Assembly: GCA_947495165.1 (NCBI GenBank)
Contig: CANLXM010000003.1
Coordinates: forward strand, 124,001-188,000
Direction of reading: 5' to 3'
Length of the DNA: 64,000 nt
From: an uncultured Cellulomonadaceae bacterium
Lineage (GTDB): Bacteria > Actinomycetota > Actinomycetes > Actinomycetales > Cellulomonadaceae
The stretch's first letter is position 1. Every line of letters begins with the position of its first letter. Made by a program: the position numbers and the translations under genes. Under the pieces are notes generated by a model. It was not told where the DNA came from, did no database searches, and was given only the letters and a program-made list of their open reading frames with translations. Positions 54,963-64,000 of the stretch are shown piece after piece.

Positions 54963-55772
54963 ATGACCCTGACGCTCGATCCGATTCTGCGCAGCGCAGG
55001 GATCGATCCCGCGGACGCCCAGGTGATCCGGCACGCCTACGTGCGCGAGCACGAGGACGGGCAGAGGGGAATCCACGCCGACTCCACGCACGACGAGATC
55101 ATGCAGTACACGCGCGGGCAGTCAGCGAACCCGAAGGTCTTTCCCGCGGTGCCGCCGCGCATCTGGGTCGTGTTCGTCCGCGACGGCGGTGACCGGGCCC
55201 GACTCTGGTCGGTGCTCGAGAACCGCGGAGAGGTGCCGAACGACGGGTCGATGCGCACCTTCGATCTGATAGAGACCGACCAGCTGGCTGACCTCAGGAA
55301 CCGGTTGGTCATCGGTTGGAGGTCGCCCCGCGCCTGGCGTCTCAACGGCCCTACCGCCGCCCGCTACCCGGTGATGGAGATCGTCGACGCGCAGCCGATC
55401 CCGTTCCCCGGCTTCAACCGTCTGGTCCTGGATCTCGCGCAGCTCCAAGCGGTGATGCGCGAGCACCGCTACTCGGCGTGGCGCACCGCGCTCGCCTCCG
55501 TCGTCGGCATCTACCTGATCACCGACACGAGCAGCGGACGGCACTACGTGGGCAAGGCGGACGGGGCAGAGAGCATCCGCCAACGATGGAACGCCTACGC
55601 CACCAATGGTCACGGTGGCAATGTCGAGCTGCGTGGCCTGGCAGCCACGAGCTTTCGGTTCTCGCTGCTCCGGGTCTTCGACCCGGCCACCCCCGTGCGC
55701 GAGATCGACGCGGCGGAGAGCCACTTCAAGGTTGCCCTCGACACACGGGCGCACGGTCTGAATCGCAACTGA
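54963..55772 (+). CDS. GIY-YIG nuclease-domain protein
   Basis: 269 residues. The last 90 residues hold a GIY-YIG nuclease module: GIY (182-184), YVG (195-197), an Arg at 208 (RQRW) and Glu252 as the metal ligand. The first 170 residues are a mixed alpha/beta domain I do not recognise (IWVVFVRDGGDRARLWSVLENRGEV). The ATG at 54963 was chosen since GGAGGG (54948-54953) is 9 bases away; an in-frame ATG at 54954 touches that site. Codon use is less GC-extreme than in the flanking housekeeping genes, pointing to acquired DNA. Confidence 0.82.
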   Translation: MTLTLDPILRSAGIDPADAQVIRHAYVREHEDGQRGIHADSTHDEIMQYTRGQSANPKVFPAVPPRIWVVFVRDGGDRARLWSVLENRGEVPNDGSMRTFDLIETDQLADLRNRLVIGWRSPRAWRLNGPTAARYPVMEIVDAQPIPFPGFNRLVLDLAQLQAVMREHRYSAWRTALASVVGIYLITDTSSGRHYVGKADGAESIRQRWNAYATNGHGGNVELRGLAATSFRFSLLRVFDPATPVREIDAAESHFKVALDTRAHGLNRN

Positions 55773-55826
55773 CGGCTGCTCGCGCGCCTCTTGAGGCGAG
55801 ACCTCGGAACGTGCAAAGGTGACCCC

Positions 55827-56261
55827 GTGGCTAGCCGCTCCGCTTCTGACGAGCACTACGTTCTCGACCTGTGCGACGAGGTTCTCGGCGCGGTCGGACA
55901 ACGCCAAGCGACGTTCCACTGGCTTCGAGGGGACGCATCTGTCGCGCGCCCGACGGGCACGAAGCTCCCCGTCGACGGGTACTGGTCGGAGCTGGGGCTG
56001 GTCGTGGAGTTTCAAGAGGAGCAGCATTCAGCGCCGTCCCCGTTCTTCGACCGGCGCCAGACTGTGTCAGGCGTGGGACGTGGCGAGCAGCGACGCATCT
56101 ACGACGACCGGAGGCGGAAGCTCATCCCTGAGCACGGACTACGTCTTGTCGTGATCCACAAGCACGAGTTCGCCGTCAGGTCGCGAAGGATCGTGCGTGA
56201 CAAGGAGCACGACGCTCGCGTCGTGCGCGGCCGTCTCCTCGGCGCCGATGTCACCGGGTGA
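55827..56261 (+). CDS. Hypothetical protein with a probable PD-(D/E)XK nuclease-like fold
   Basis: 144 residues. Not firmly recognised, but Asp50, then Glu61-Phe-Gln63 in LVVEFQEEQH, then a basic helix RRIYDDRRRKLIPEHGLRLVVI, recall the core of small DUF559/Vsr-like nucleases, where Asp, Glu-x-Lys/Gln and a following Arg-rich helix form the active site. GTG start with AAAGGT 6 bases before. It follows the GIY-YIG gene by 54 bp and shares its less extreme base composition. Could equally be an inactive relative. Confidence 0.6.
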   Translation: MASRSASDEHYVLDLCDEVLGAVGQRQATFHWLRGDASVARPTGTKLPVDGYWSELGLVVEFQEEQHSAPSPFFDRRQTVSGVGRGEQRRIYDDRRRKLIPEHGLRLVVIHKHEFAVRSRRIVRDKEHDARVVRGRLLGADVTG

Positions 56262-56372
56262 CTGATCCTGCGCGGTAGCCCACGGTCCTCCACAGGGATG
56301 CTGCGCCGCGCCGTCGTCCCCAGAGCGACCGGAACCCCTGCACGCGCCCGATGACGCGAGCAGGCTCGGACG

Positions 56373-57128
56373 GTGCCCGAGCCTCCTCCTGACGACGTCG
56401 CCGCCTTGCGTGAGCGGCTTCGCGCGGGTGCACCTGTGCTCGCAGGTGCGCACCGGAGCGCGCCCCCGCGCGTGCGCTGGCTGACGACCCGCCGCACCCT
56501 TGCTATCGGTGCCGCTGCCCTCGCGATCCTCACGGGCGGTTTGGTCGCGCGGGGTGTCGCCGGCGTACCGAGCGAGGCGGTGCCGATGCCCGCACGGATG
56601 GCGACCAGCGGAGCCGCACCGTCGAGCGATGCGCCTCGACAAGCGCCGTCGTCAGCTCCGGAGGTCGTCGACGGCGCGCCAAACGAGGTACTCGTGCACG
56701 TCGTCGGTGCGGTCGAGCGGCCGGGGGTCGTCCGCCTCGCCGTCGGAAGCCGGGTGCTGGACGCCGTCGAGAGTGCGGGCGGGGCGACCGACGAAGCCGA
56801 CCTTGCGCGCCTGAACCTGGCACGCGTCCTCGCGGACGGCGAGCAGGTCGTGGTGCTGCGGGCAGGGGAGGAAGCGCCGTCGGGCCCGGAGGCGCCCAGC
56901 GGTCCGGACGCCGGACCAGGCACGACGGGTGGGGGAGGTGCCCTCGATCTCAACGGTGCGACCGCGGGCGAGCTCGAGGCGCTGCCCGGGATTGGTCCGG
57001 TGCTCGCGCAGCGGATCGTCGAGCATCGCGAGGCCTACGGTCCGTTCGCGTCGGTCGACGGCCTGCTCGAGGTCAGCGGCGTCGGACCTGCCGTGCTGGA
57101 GAAGCTGCGGTCGGGGGTGCGCGTGTGA
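56373..57128 (+). CDS. comEA: ComEA-like competence DNA-binding protein
   Basis: 251 residues. One N-terminal membrane helix (LAIGAAALAILTGGLVARGV, about 43-63), a polar linker, an SLBB domain (VLVHVVGAVERPGVVRLAVGSRVLDAV) and a C-terminal helix-hairpin-helix pair (LDLNGATAGELEALPGIGPVLAQRI). This is the surface DNA receptor for uptake through ComEC. GTG start with CAGGCT 6 bases before. Overlaps comEC by 4 bp. Confidence 0.94.
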   Translation: MPEPPPDDVAALRERLRAGAPVLAGAHRSAPPRVRWLTTRRTLAIGAAALAILTGGLVARGVAGVPSEAVPMPARMATSGAAPSSDAPRQAPSSAPEVVDGAPNEVLVHVVGAVERPGVVRLAVGSRVLDAVESAGGATDEADLARLNLARVLADGEQVVVLRAGEEAPSGPEAPSGPDAGPGTTGGGGALDLNGATAGELEALPGIGPVLAQRIVEHREAYGPFASVDGLLEVSGVGPAVLEKLRSGVRV

Positions 57129-58594
57129 TCGACGTCCGCCTGCTCGGTCCCGCGCTCGGGAGCTGGCTCGCCGCGTTCGTGCTCGTCTCGACCACGGGCG
57201 GGGCGGCCCTCGGGACAGCGGTGCTGATGGTCGGCCTCGCCGCCGGCACGATGCGCCGTCGCGCGCTCCGGGACGCGCTCGCGCTGACGCTCGTCGCCGC
57301 GGCGTGCACGGCCGCGGTCGTCGGGGTGCACCTCCCGGCGCAGGAGGGCGGCGTCGTCGCCGGGGCGGCGGCGCGCGGCGACCCGGTGCACGTCGTCGGG
57401 CGGCTGCGGGCAGACCCCGCCGTCGCCACCAGCCCGTGGGGCGCAGCGACGGCACGGGTGCGACTGCACGTCACCGAGGTCACGGCCGGTCCCTTCGCCT
57501 CCGCGGTCCACCAGGGCGTCTCCGTCGGTGTGCTGGTGCGCGGCGCCGGCGCGTGGGGCGACCTGACCTACGCGAGCGTGGTGCGGGCCTCGGGGACTCT
57601 CGTCGCGCTGCCCGCGGGCGGGGCCGAGCGCTACGAGCTGCGCGGCGCCAGCCCGCCGGTCGTCGTCGAAGCCTCGCCGTACAGTCTGGCGGACGCCATG
57701 CGCGCCGGCCTGGTCGCAGCCGTCGCCGATCGGTCCGCCGCTGCCCGCGGGTTGGTGCCCGGGGTCGCCGTGGGGGACACCTCGGCCCTGCCCGACGACG
57801 TCGCGGACGCGATGCGCGCCACCGGGCTCACGCACCTGACGGCGGTGTCGGGTGCGCACGTCGCGATCATCGCGGGCGTGCTGCTCGGCGTCGGCGCGGT
57901 CCTGCGGCTACCCCGGTCTGCCCGAGCCCTGCTCGTGGCCATGGTCCTGGCGGGATTCGTCCTCCTCGTCAGACCGGATCCCAGCGTCCAGCGCGCGGCG
58001 GTCATGGGCGGGGTCGCGCTCCTCGGGCTCGTGCTGGGGCGCCCGGCCGCGTCTGTCGCCGCGCTCAGCACCGCCGTGGTCGTGCTCGTGCTGCTCGACC
58101 CCTGGCTCGCACGCTCCTACGGCTTCGTCCTCTCCGTCGTGGCGACCGGCGCGATCCTCCTTGCCACGCCGCCGGCCGTGCGCTGGCTCGCGCAGGTGGT
58201 CCCACGTGCGCTCGCGTACGCCGTCGTGGTTCCCGCCGTCGCCCAGCTCGCGTGCGCACCGGTGCTCATCCTGCTCGAGCCCGTCCTCACGCCGTACGCG
58301 GTGCTCGCCAACGTGCTGGTGGCACCCGCAGTCGTGCCGGCGACCATCGGCGGGGTGCTGGCGGCCGTAGTCTCTCCGTGGTGCTTGCCGGCGGCCCAGG
58401 TGCTGGCCTGGCCAGCGGCGGTCGCCACGGAGTGGATGGCGAGCGTCGCCACGACGCTCGCCGCCGCGCCGGGGGCGCAGATCGCGTGGGTCCCGGGAGC
58501 CGGCGGTGCGGTGCTGCTCGCGGGGGCGACCCTTGTCGGGATCGCAGTGGTGCGGTGGTGCGTGGCGCCGGTCCCGGAGGCGTCCGGAACCTAG
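57125..58594 (+). CDS. comEC: ComEC/Rec2 competence membrane channel, short form
   Basis: 489 residues. Contains the DUF4131-type N-terminal helices, an OB-like region (RLRADPAVATSPWG) and the Competence domain with RGLVPGVAVGDTSALPDDVADAM, LTHLTAVSGAHVAIIAG and PDPSVQRAAVMG; about ten helices. It ends after the membrane part, without the C-terminal metallo-beta-lactamase-like nuclease domain of full-length ComEC, and no separate gene for that domain follows. Forms an operon with comEA. Confidence 0.93.
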   Translation: MIDVRLLGPALGSWLAAFVLVSTTGGAALGTAVLMVGLAAGTMRRRALRDALALTLVAAACTAAVVGVHLPAQEGGVVAGAAARGDPVHVVGRLRADPAVATSPWGAATARVRLHVTEVTAGPFASAVHQGVSVGVLVRGAGAWGDLTYASVVRASGTLVALPAGGAERYELRGASPPVVVEASPYSLADAMRAGLVAAVADRSAAARGLVPGVAVGDTSALPDDVADAMRATGLTHLTAVSGAHVAIIAGVLLGVGAVLRLPRSARALLVAMVLAGFVLLVRPDPSVQRAAVMGGVALLGLVLGRPAASVAALSTAVVVLVLLDPWLARSYGFVLSVVATGAILLATPPAVRWLAQVVPRALAYAVVVPAVAQLACAPVLILLEPVLTPYAVLANVLVAPAVVPATIGGVLAAVVSPWCLPAAQVLAWPAAVATEWMASVATTLAAAPGAQIAWVPGAGGAVLLAGATLVGIAVVRWCVAPVPEASGT

Positions 58595-58597
58595 GGT
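58592..58597 (+). promoter_or_regulatory. Predicted -10 for the flavodoxin gene
   Basis: TAGGGT overlaps the end of comEC. Transcription would start near 58604, 30 bases before the ATG at 58634, leaving room for the GAAGGA ribosome site at 58621-58626; a GTG at 58604 offers a leaderless alternative. Confidence 0.45.
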
Positions 58598-58633
58598 TCT
58601 GGCGTGCTGTCGGCGCGGGCGAAGGATAGGGAT

Positions 58634-59155
58634 ATGTCGTATCTGATCGTGTACGAGTCCATGTTCGGGTCCACGCAGGCGCTCGCCGTCGCGATCTCGC
58701 GGGTGCTGGTCGAGCGCGGCCCCGGTCGGGTGGTCGAGGTCGGAGCGCTCCGCGCAGAGGGACAGGGGATCCCCGGCGACGTCGATCTCCTCGTCGTGGG
58801 CGCACCGGTCCACGCCTTCGGGATGAGTCGCGAGTCGACCCGGCTGGACGCCGCGAAGGAACGGAGCCCGCTGGTCTCGGCGACGATCGGTGTCCGGGAG
58901 TGGCTCGAGGGCCTCACGGTGCCCGCAGGCCTGCGGTGCGCGGCCTTCGACACCAAGGTCGTGTCGCCGCGGCTGCCCGGCTCGGCAGCGAAGGCGATCG
59001 ACAAGCGTCTGCGCGCCGCTGGCGCAGTGCGGGCATGCGAGCCGAAGACCTTCTTCGTGCACGGCAAGGCCGACGGCCTGGCTGAGGGAGAGCTCGACGC
59101 TGCACGCGCCTGGGCACGCGCGCTCCCGGTGTCCGCCGCACCCGCGACGGCGTAG
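58634..59155 (+). CDS. Flavodoxin-like protein
   Basis: 173 residues. YLIVYESMFGSTQALAVAI is the FMN phosphate loop at the N-terminus; LLVVGAPVHAFGMS is the second FMN contact and CAAFDTKVV the third. Small electron carrier or NAD(P)H-quinone reductase-like; partner unknown. The ATG with GAAGGA 7 bases before it is preferred because the flavodoxin strand starts right there. Confidence 0.88.
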   Translation: MSYLIVYESMFGSTQALAVAISRVLVERGPGRVVEVGALRAEGQGIPGDVDLLVVGAPVHAFGMSRESTRLDAAKERSPLVSATIGVREWLEGLTVPAGLRCAAFDTKVVSPRLPGSAAKAIDKRLRAAGAVRACEPKTFFVHGKADGLAEGELDAARAWARALPVSAAPATA

Positions 59156-59194
59156 CGGACCCAGCCTGTCGGTTGGGCGTGGGATTCTTGGACA

Positions 59195-60199
59195 ATGGCG
59201 CAGCGACCCGCACGACGACCCTCCCGACCGTCCGTCACCTGGGACACCGTCGAGCTCGCACCGGTCGTCCTCGTCCAGGGTGCCGAAGGCCTCCTTGTGG
59301 ACCGTGCCGTCGACCGGCTGCGGGTCCTCGCGCGGGAGGCAGACTCCGAGGTCGAGGTCGTCGAGCTCGAGGCGTCCACCTACGCGTCCGGCATGCTCGC
59401 CGTCGAGACCAGCCCCTCGCTGTTCGCTGATCGCCGCCACGTCGTCGTGCACGGGGTGGAAGCGACGTCGGACGCCTTCATCGCGGACATGATCGCCTAC
59501 CTCGATGCCCCGGCCGACGACGTCGTCGTGGTCCTCGAGCACCGCGGCGGTCAGCGGGGCAAGAAGCTCCTGGACGCCGTCAAGGCGCACGGCGGGCCGG
59601 TGGTCGCGTGCGAGCCGATCAAGAAGGACTCGGACAAGTCTGCGTTCGTCACCGCGGAGATGCGGACGCTCGGCCGCCGTGCTGACGCGGGCGCCGTGCG
59701 CGCGCTCGTCGAGGCGCTCGGCAGCGACCTGCGCGAGCTCGCGGCGGCCTGCTCCCGGCTCGCCGCGGACACGACCGGCACGATCACGGAGGCCGTCGTC
59801 GGGCGCTACTACGGCGGACGCGTCGAGGCGACGGGGTTCCGCGTGGCCGACGCCGCGGTAGCCGGGAACGAGGGGGAGGCCGTGTCGCTCCTGCGTCACG
59901 CGTTGGCGACCGGTGTGGACCCCGTCCCGATCGTGGCGGTGCTCGCCATGAAGCTGCGGACCTTGGCGAAGGTCGCCGCGATGCGGGGGCGACGGCACCT
60001 GTCGGCAGCCGACCTCGGGATGGCCCCGTGGCAGGTCGACCGCGCGCGCAAGGACCTGCAGCACTGGACACCCGAGGCCCTCGCGGAGGCCATCACCGCG
60101 GTCGCGGAGGCCGACGCCCAGGTCAAGGGCGCGGGGCGCGACCCGGTCTACGCCGTCGAGCGCGCCGTCCTGCGCATCGCCGCAGCCGCCCGCAGCTGA
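59195..60199 (+). CDS. holA: DNA polymerase III subunit delta
   Basis: 334 residues. Clamp-loader subunit that opens the beta clamp. N-terminal degenerate AAA+ region (VVLVQGAEGLLVDRAV) with FADRRHVVVHGVE, and the C-terminal helical collar domain (DPVPIVAVLAMKLRTLAKV). No P-loop, as expected for delta. GATTCT lies 6 bases before the ATG. Convergent with rpsT across a strong terminator. Confidence 0.93.
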   Translation: MAQRPARRPSRPSVTWDTVELAPVVLVQGAEGLLVDRAVDRLRVLAREADSEVEVVELEASTYASGMLAVETSPSLFADRRHVVVHGVEATSDAFIADMIAYLDAPADDVVVVLEHRGGQRGKKLLDAVKAHGGPVVACEPIKKDSDKSAFVTAEMRTLGRRADAGAVRALVEALGSDLRELAAACSRLAADTTGTITEAVVGRYYGGRVEATGFRVADAAVAGNEGEAVSLLRHALATGVDPVPIVAVLAMKLRTLAKVAAMRGRRHLSAADLGMAPWQVDRARKDLQHWTPEALAEAITAVAEADAQVKGAGRDPVYAVERAVLRIAAAARS

Positions 60200-60251
60200 C
60201 CTGGGCGCGGCCCTCGACCCCGCGCACGAGCAGGTCGAGGGAGAGACGACG

Positions 60252-60283
60252 AGAGGCGCCGCCCGTGGTGGGGCGGCGCCTCT
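60252..60283. terminator. Bidirectional terminator between holA and rpsT
   Basis: AGAGGCGCCGCCC (60252-60264) pairs perfectly with GGGCGGCGCCTCT (60271-60283) around GTGGTG. It lies in the 135-bp gap between convergent stops. Confidence 0.85.
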
Positions 60284-60334
60284 GGCGTGTCGTTCAGGTG
60301 CCCAGCGTGGCTGGGCGGGTGATCACCGCAGTGA

Positions 60335-60595
60335 TCAGAGGCCGTTGACGGCCTTGGCGAGCGCCGACTTGCGGTTGGCAGCCTGGTTCAGGTGGATGAC
60401 ACCCTTGGAGGCGGCCTTGTCGAGCTTCTTCGACGCGACGAGGAGCGCAGCGGTTGCCGCGTCCTTGTCACCCGCGGCGACAGCCTCGCGGACGCGACGC
60501 ACGTTCGTCTTGAGCTCAGACTTCACAGCCTTGTTGCGAAGGCGCGCCTTCTCGTTCGTGCGGATGCGCTTGATCTGGGACTTGATGTTTGCCAC
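60335..60595 (-). CDS. rpsT: 30S ribosomal protein S20
   Basis: 86 residues, all helical, binding the 5' domain of 16S r[23 protein letters not shown] is the family start and [20 protein letters not shown] its end. The start codon is GTG (minus-strand 60595-60593), with only a weak AAGAGAG site upstream; a weak or non-ATG start is also known for E. coli S20, where it is part of autoregulation. A 190-bp leader region lies upstream to the MazF-like gene, with nothing else recognisable in it. Confidence 0.97.
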   Translation of the reverse strand: MANIKSQIKRIRTNEKARLRNKAVKSELKTNVRRVREAVAAGDKDAATAALLVASKKLDKAASKGVIHLNQAANRKSALAKAVNGL

Positions 60596-60787
60596 GTGTG
60601 GACTCTCTTGTGTGTTCGCCTCGCGGCGAGCTGACAGGTCGTAGAGGACTGCCCCGACACCGGGACTGGGGTGGGGAACCCGTGGAGAGGTGTCGAGCCT
60701 GTGCCCGCCGACCTGGGCGGACACGCAACCACCGATGCTACCAGGCCGAGGGCCGCCTGCCGACCCCGCGCCGGTGTCGTTCGCGCC

Positions 60788-61468
60788 TCATCCAGCGATC
60801 GCGGCCGCCACCCGGTCGAACGTCGACCGGTCCATGATCGCGCCCTCGCGCCGCACGGCGTCCGGGTCGAGCCGCAGCACGCGGTCGAGGCGCACCTCGC
60901 TGTCCCGTCCGCGAGAGTCCCAGGGCCCGGAGCCGATGTCGAGCCAGCGCCGACCCCAGCGCGCCTCGTCGGCCGCGTCGCGGTCGTGGTCCTTGCTCGT
61001 GAGCATCAGCCCGAGCAGCCACCGCCCGTCCCGCCCGACGACGAGGGCCGGGCGGTCCTTGCCTCGCGTGTGGTCCTCCTCGAAGGGCACCCACGTCCAC
61101 ACGATCTCGCCGGGGTCGGCGTCGCCGTCGAGGGACGGCTGGTAGATCGCATGGACCGTGCCGGTGAAGTCGCCGGGATAGGCGGGCGATCCGGGAGCTT
61201 CCGGCGTCTCGATCTTCCGGAGACCGGGCCCCGCGGAATGACCGGGGCGAGGAGCGGACGAGGGGTCCGGGAGCTCGGGCGTCGTCGGGGACGTCGATGA
61301 GCTCCCCGGCGTGCGAGGAGACCACGCGGTGCCCGGCGTGGTGCGCCCAGCCCGCGGGCGGGGCACGCGCGACGAGCCCGTCGTCTGCGTGCGCGACGCA
61401 GCTGCCGACGAGATCGCGGTGCTGGCGATGCGGCCGGCGCGGCGCAGGATGCGTGACCAGTCAGACAT
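60788..61468 (-). CDS. MazF/PemK-like protein with long disordered N-terminus
   Basis: 226 residues. The first 95 residues are Ser/Arg/Pro-rich and probably disordered. The C-terminal 130 form a MazF/PemK-like fold: [29 protein letters not shown], with the Arg-Pro that precedes the central strand, and [12 protein letters not shown]. No antitoxin gene is adjacent, so a solitary, possibly non-toxic member is likely. Minus-strand TAGGTT lies 6 bases before the ATG. Divergent from lepA. Confidence 0.82.
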   Translation of the reverse strand: MSDWSRILRRAGRIASTAISSAAASRTQTTGSSRVPRPRAGRTTPGTAWSPRTPGSSSTSPTTPELPDPSSAPRPGHSAGPGLRKIETPEAPGSPAYPGDFTGTVHAIYQPSLDGDADPGEIVWTWVPFEEDHTRGKDRPALVVGRDGRWLLGLMLTSKDHDRDAADEARWGRRWLDIGSGPWDSRGRDSEVRLDRVLRLDPDAVRREGAIMDRSTFDRVAAAIAG

Positions 61469-61474
61469 GGCGCC

Positions 61475-61480
61475 AACCTA
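61475..61480 (-). promoter_or_regulatory. Predicted leaderless -10 for the MazF-like gene
   Basis: Minus-strand TAGGTT, 6 bases before the ATG at 61468. Confidence 0.5.
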
Positions 61481-61549
61481 TCGGTGCTCGCCGGGCGCGC
61501 GCAGGGAGGGCGGGGAGCGCCACCGGCACCCCGTGGGAGAATGGCCCGC

Positions 61550-63432
<1,883 letters not shown>

Positions 63433-63436
<4 letters not shown>

Positions 63437-64000
63437 GCCCTGCCCTCCCCGAGGGCCTGCCCGCCCCGGCCGACGGCGCACTTCCCACCTGGGTGGGGGA
63501 CGCGGCGTCGGCGGGGCGGTTCGGCGTGTACCTGCACGTGCCGTTCTGCACGGTGCGGTGCGGCTACTGCGACTTCAACACCTACACGGCGACCGAGCTC
63601 GGCGGCGGCGCGAGCCAGGTCGCGTTCGCGGACACCGCGTCGCTCGAGATCGCTCTGGCCGCGCGCACGATGCGCGAGGCCGGGTACCCGGAGCGCTCGG
63701 TCTCGACGGTCTTCTTCGGGGGAGGGACGCCGACGACGTTGCCCGCCACCGACCTCGCGCGCCTCCTCGGGGACGTGCGCACCACCTGGGGGCTCGACGC
63801 CGACGCCGAGGTGACCACGGAGGCGAACCCGGACTCGGTGAGCCCGGAGTACCTGCGCGTCCTCGCCGCCGCGGGCTTCACGCGCGTTTCGTTCGGCATG
63901 CAGTCCGCCGTCCCGCACGTGCTGGCCACCCTCGAGCGCACGCACGACCCCGAGCGGATCGGCGACGTCGTCGGCTGGGCGCACGACGCCGGCCTGCAGG
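63433..64000 (+). CDS. hemW: HemW-like radical SAM protein (partial, 3' end beyond window)
   Basis: 189 residues visible. The radical SAM cluster motif is [10 protein letters not shown] (Cys39, Cys43, Cys46), the HemW pattern with Asp-Phe where HemN has a fourth Cys. [19 protein letters not shown] and [14 protein letters not shown] are further family landmarks. HemW is a heme chaperone rather than a coproporphyrinogen oxidase. GTG start overlaps lepA by 4 bp; lepA-hemW is a conserved pair in many bacteria. Confidence 0.95.

Noticed and set aside
60596..60787. A small gene or riboswitch in the rpsT leader
   Set aside because: No conserved element, start signal or plausible short protein could be recognised; left as leader/promoter sequence.

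Overview
The window is a stretch of a high-GC actinobacterial chromosome, most like the Cellulomonadaceae/Promicromonosporaceae group. Pointers are the very GC-rich coding sequence, many GTG starts, 4-bp ATGA/GTGA overlaps inside operons, LacI-controlled CUT1-type sugar importers, a GH10 xylanase, a mycobacterial-type LigD (polymerase-phosphoesterase-ligase) with Ku, malate:quinone oxidoreductase, and the housekeeping order leuS ... degV-comEA-comEC-holA-rpsT-lepA-hemW. No rRNA, tRNA, CRISPR array, insertion sequence or prophage is visible. No gene-free stretch exceeds about 300 bases.

Layout. (1) 1-5484: a sugar ABC importer on the minus strand (binding lipoprotein and two permeases, the second cut by the window edge), a divergent LacI regulator with a perfect operator, and an apparently cytoplasmic GH10 endoxylanase; together a xylo-oligosaccharide uptake and cleavage locus. 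(2) 5561-18457: mixed genes, including a DUF2510/SHOCT protein, a thioredoxin-domain YyaL-type protein, a winged-helix protein, a thioredoxin-reductase-like flavoprotein, a guanidine-III riboswitch in front of a Gdx-type exporter, a VIT-family transporter, a malate/lactate-dehydrogenase-like protein overlapping an ACT-domain protein, two alpha/beta hydrolases, a TspO-like membrane protein and glutamine-dependent NAD synthetase. (3) 18552-30366: one long LacI-controlled operon with its own ABC importer, two ADP-ribosylglycohydrolase-family enzymes, a ribokinase-type kinase, a TIM-barrel/formylglycine-generating-enzyme-like fusion, a CaiB-type CoA-transferase and a CitE-type lyase. It reads as a complete import-and-degradation pathway for an unidentified glycosylated compound and is the best candidate here for an undescribed system. 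(4) 30372-41656: copper-binding-type Cys-rich protein, RNase HI, Mqo, proline iminopeptidase, divergent ku/ligD, a glutathionyl-hydroquinone-reductase-like protein and an exported metallophosphoesterase. Two copies of a 27-bp-stem inverted repeat with compensatory changes lie here. (5) 41689-45541: a manganese ABC importer with an MntR-type DtxR regulator, a 22-bp palindromic operator over the start, and a VKOR. (6) 45601-64000: leuS; a Wadjet/MksFEB-like SMC cassette (JetA, JetB, JetC) with no JetD; degV; two predicted nuclease-fold genes; comEA, comEC; a flavodoxin; holA; rpsT; a MazF/PemK-like protein; lepA; and the start of hemW.

A recurring regulatory feature is that most genes heading a transcription unit lack a Shine-Dalgarno sequence and carry an xANNNT -10 hexamer 5-7 bases before the start codon, the signature of leaderless transcription. 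Genes inside operons, and those with leaders (both sugar-binding lipoprotein operons, gdx, the copper-binding protein, rpsT), carry ribosome binding sites or regulatory leaders instead. Calls rest on reading the sequence and recalled family motifs only; no database search was run.
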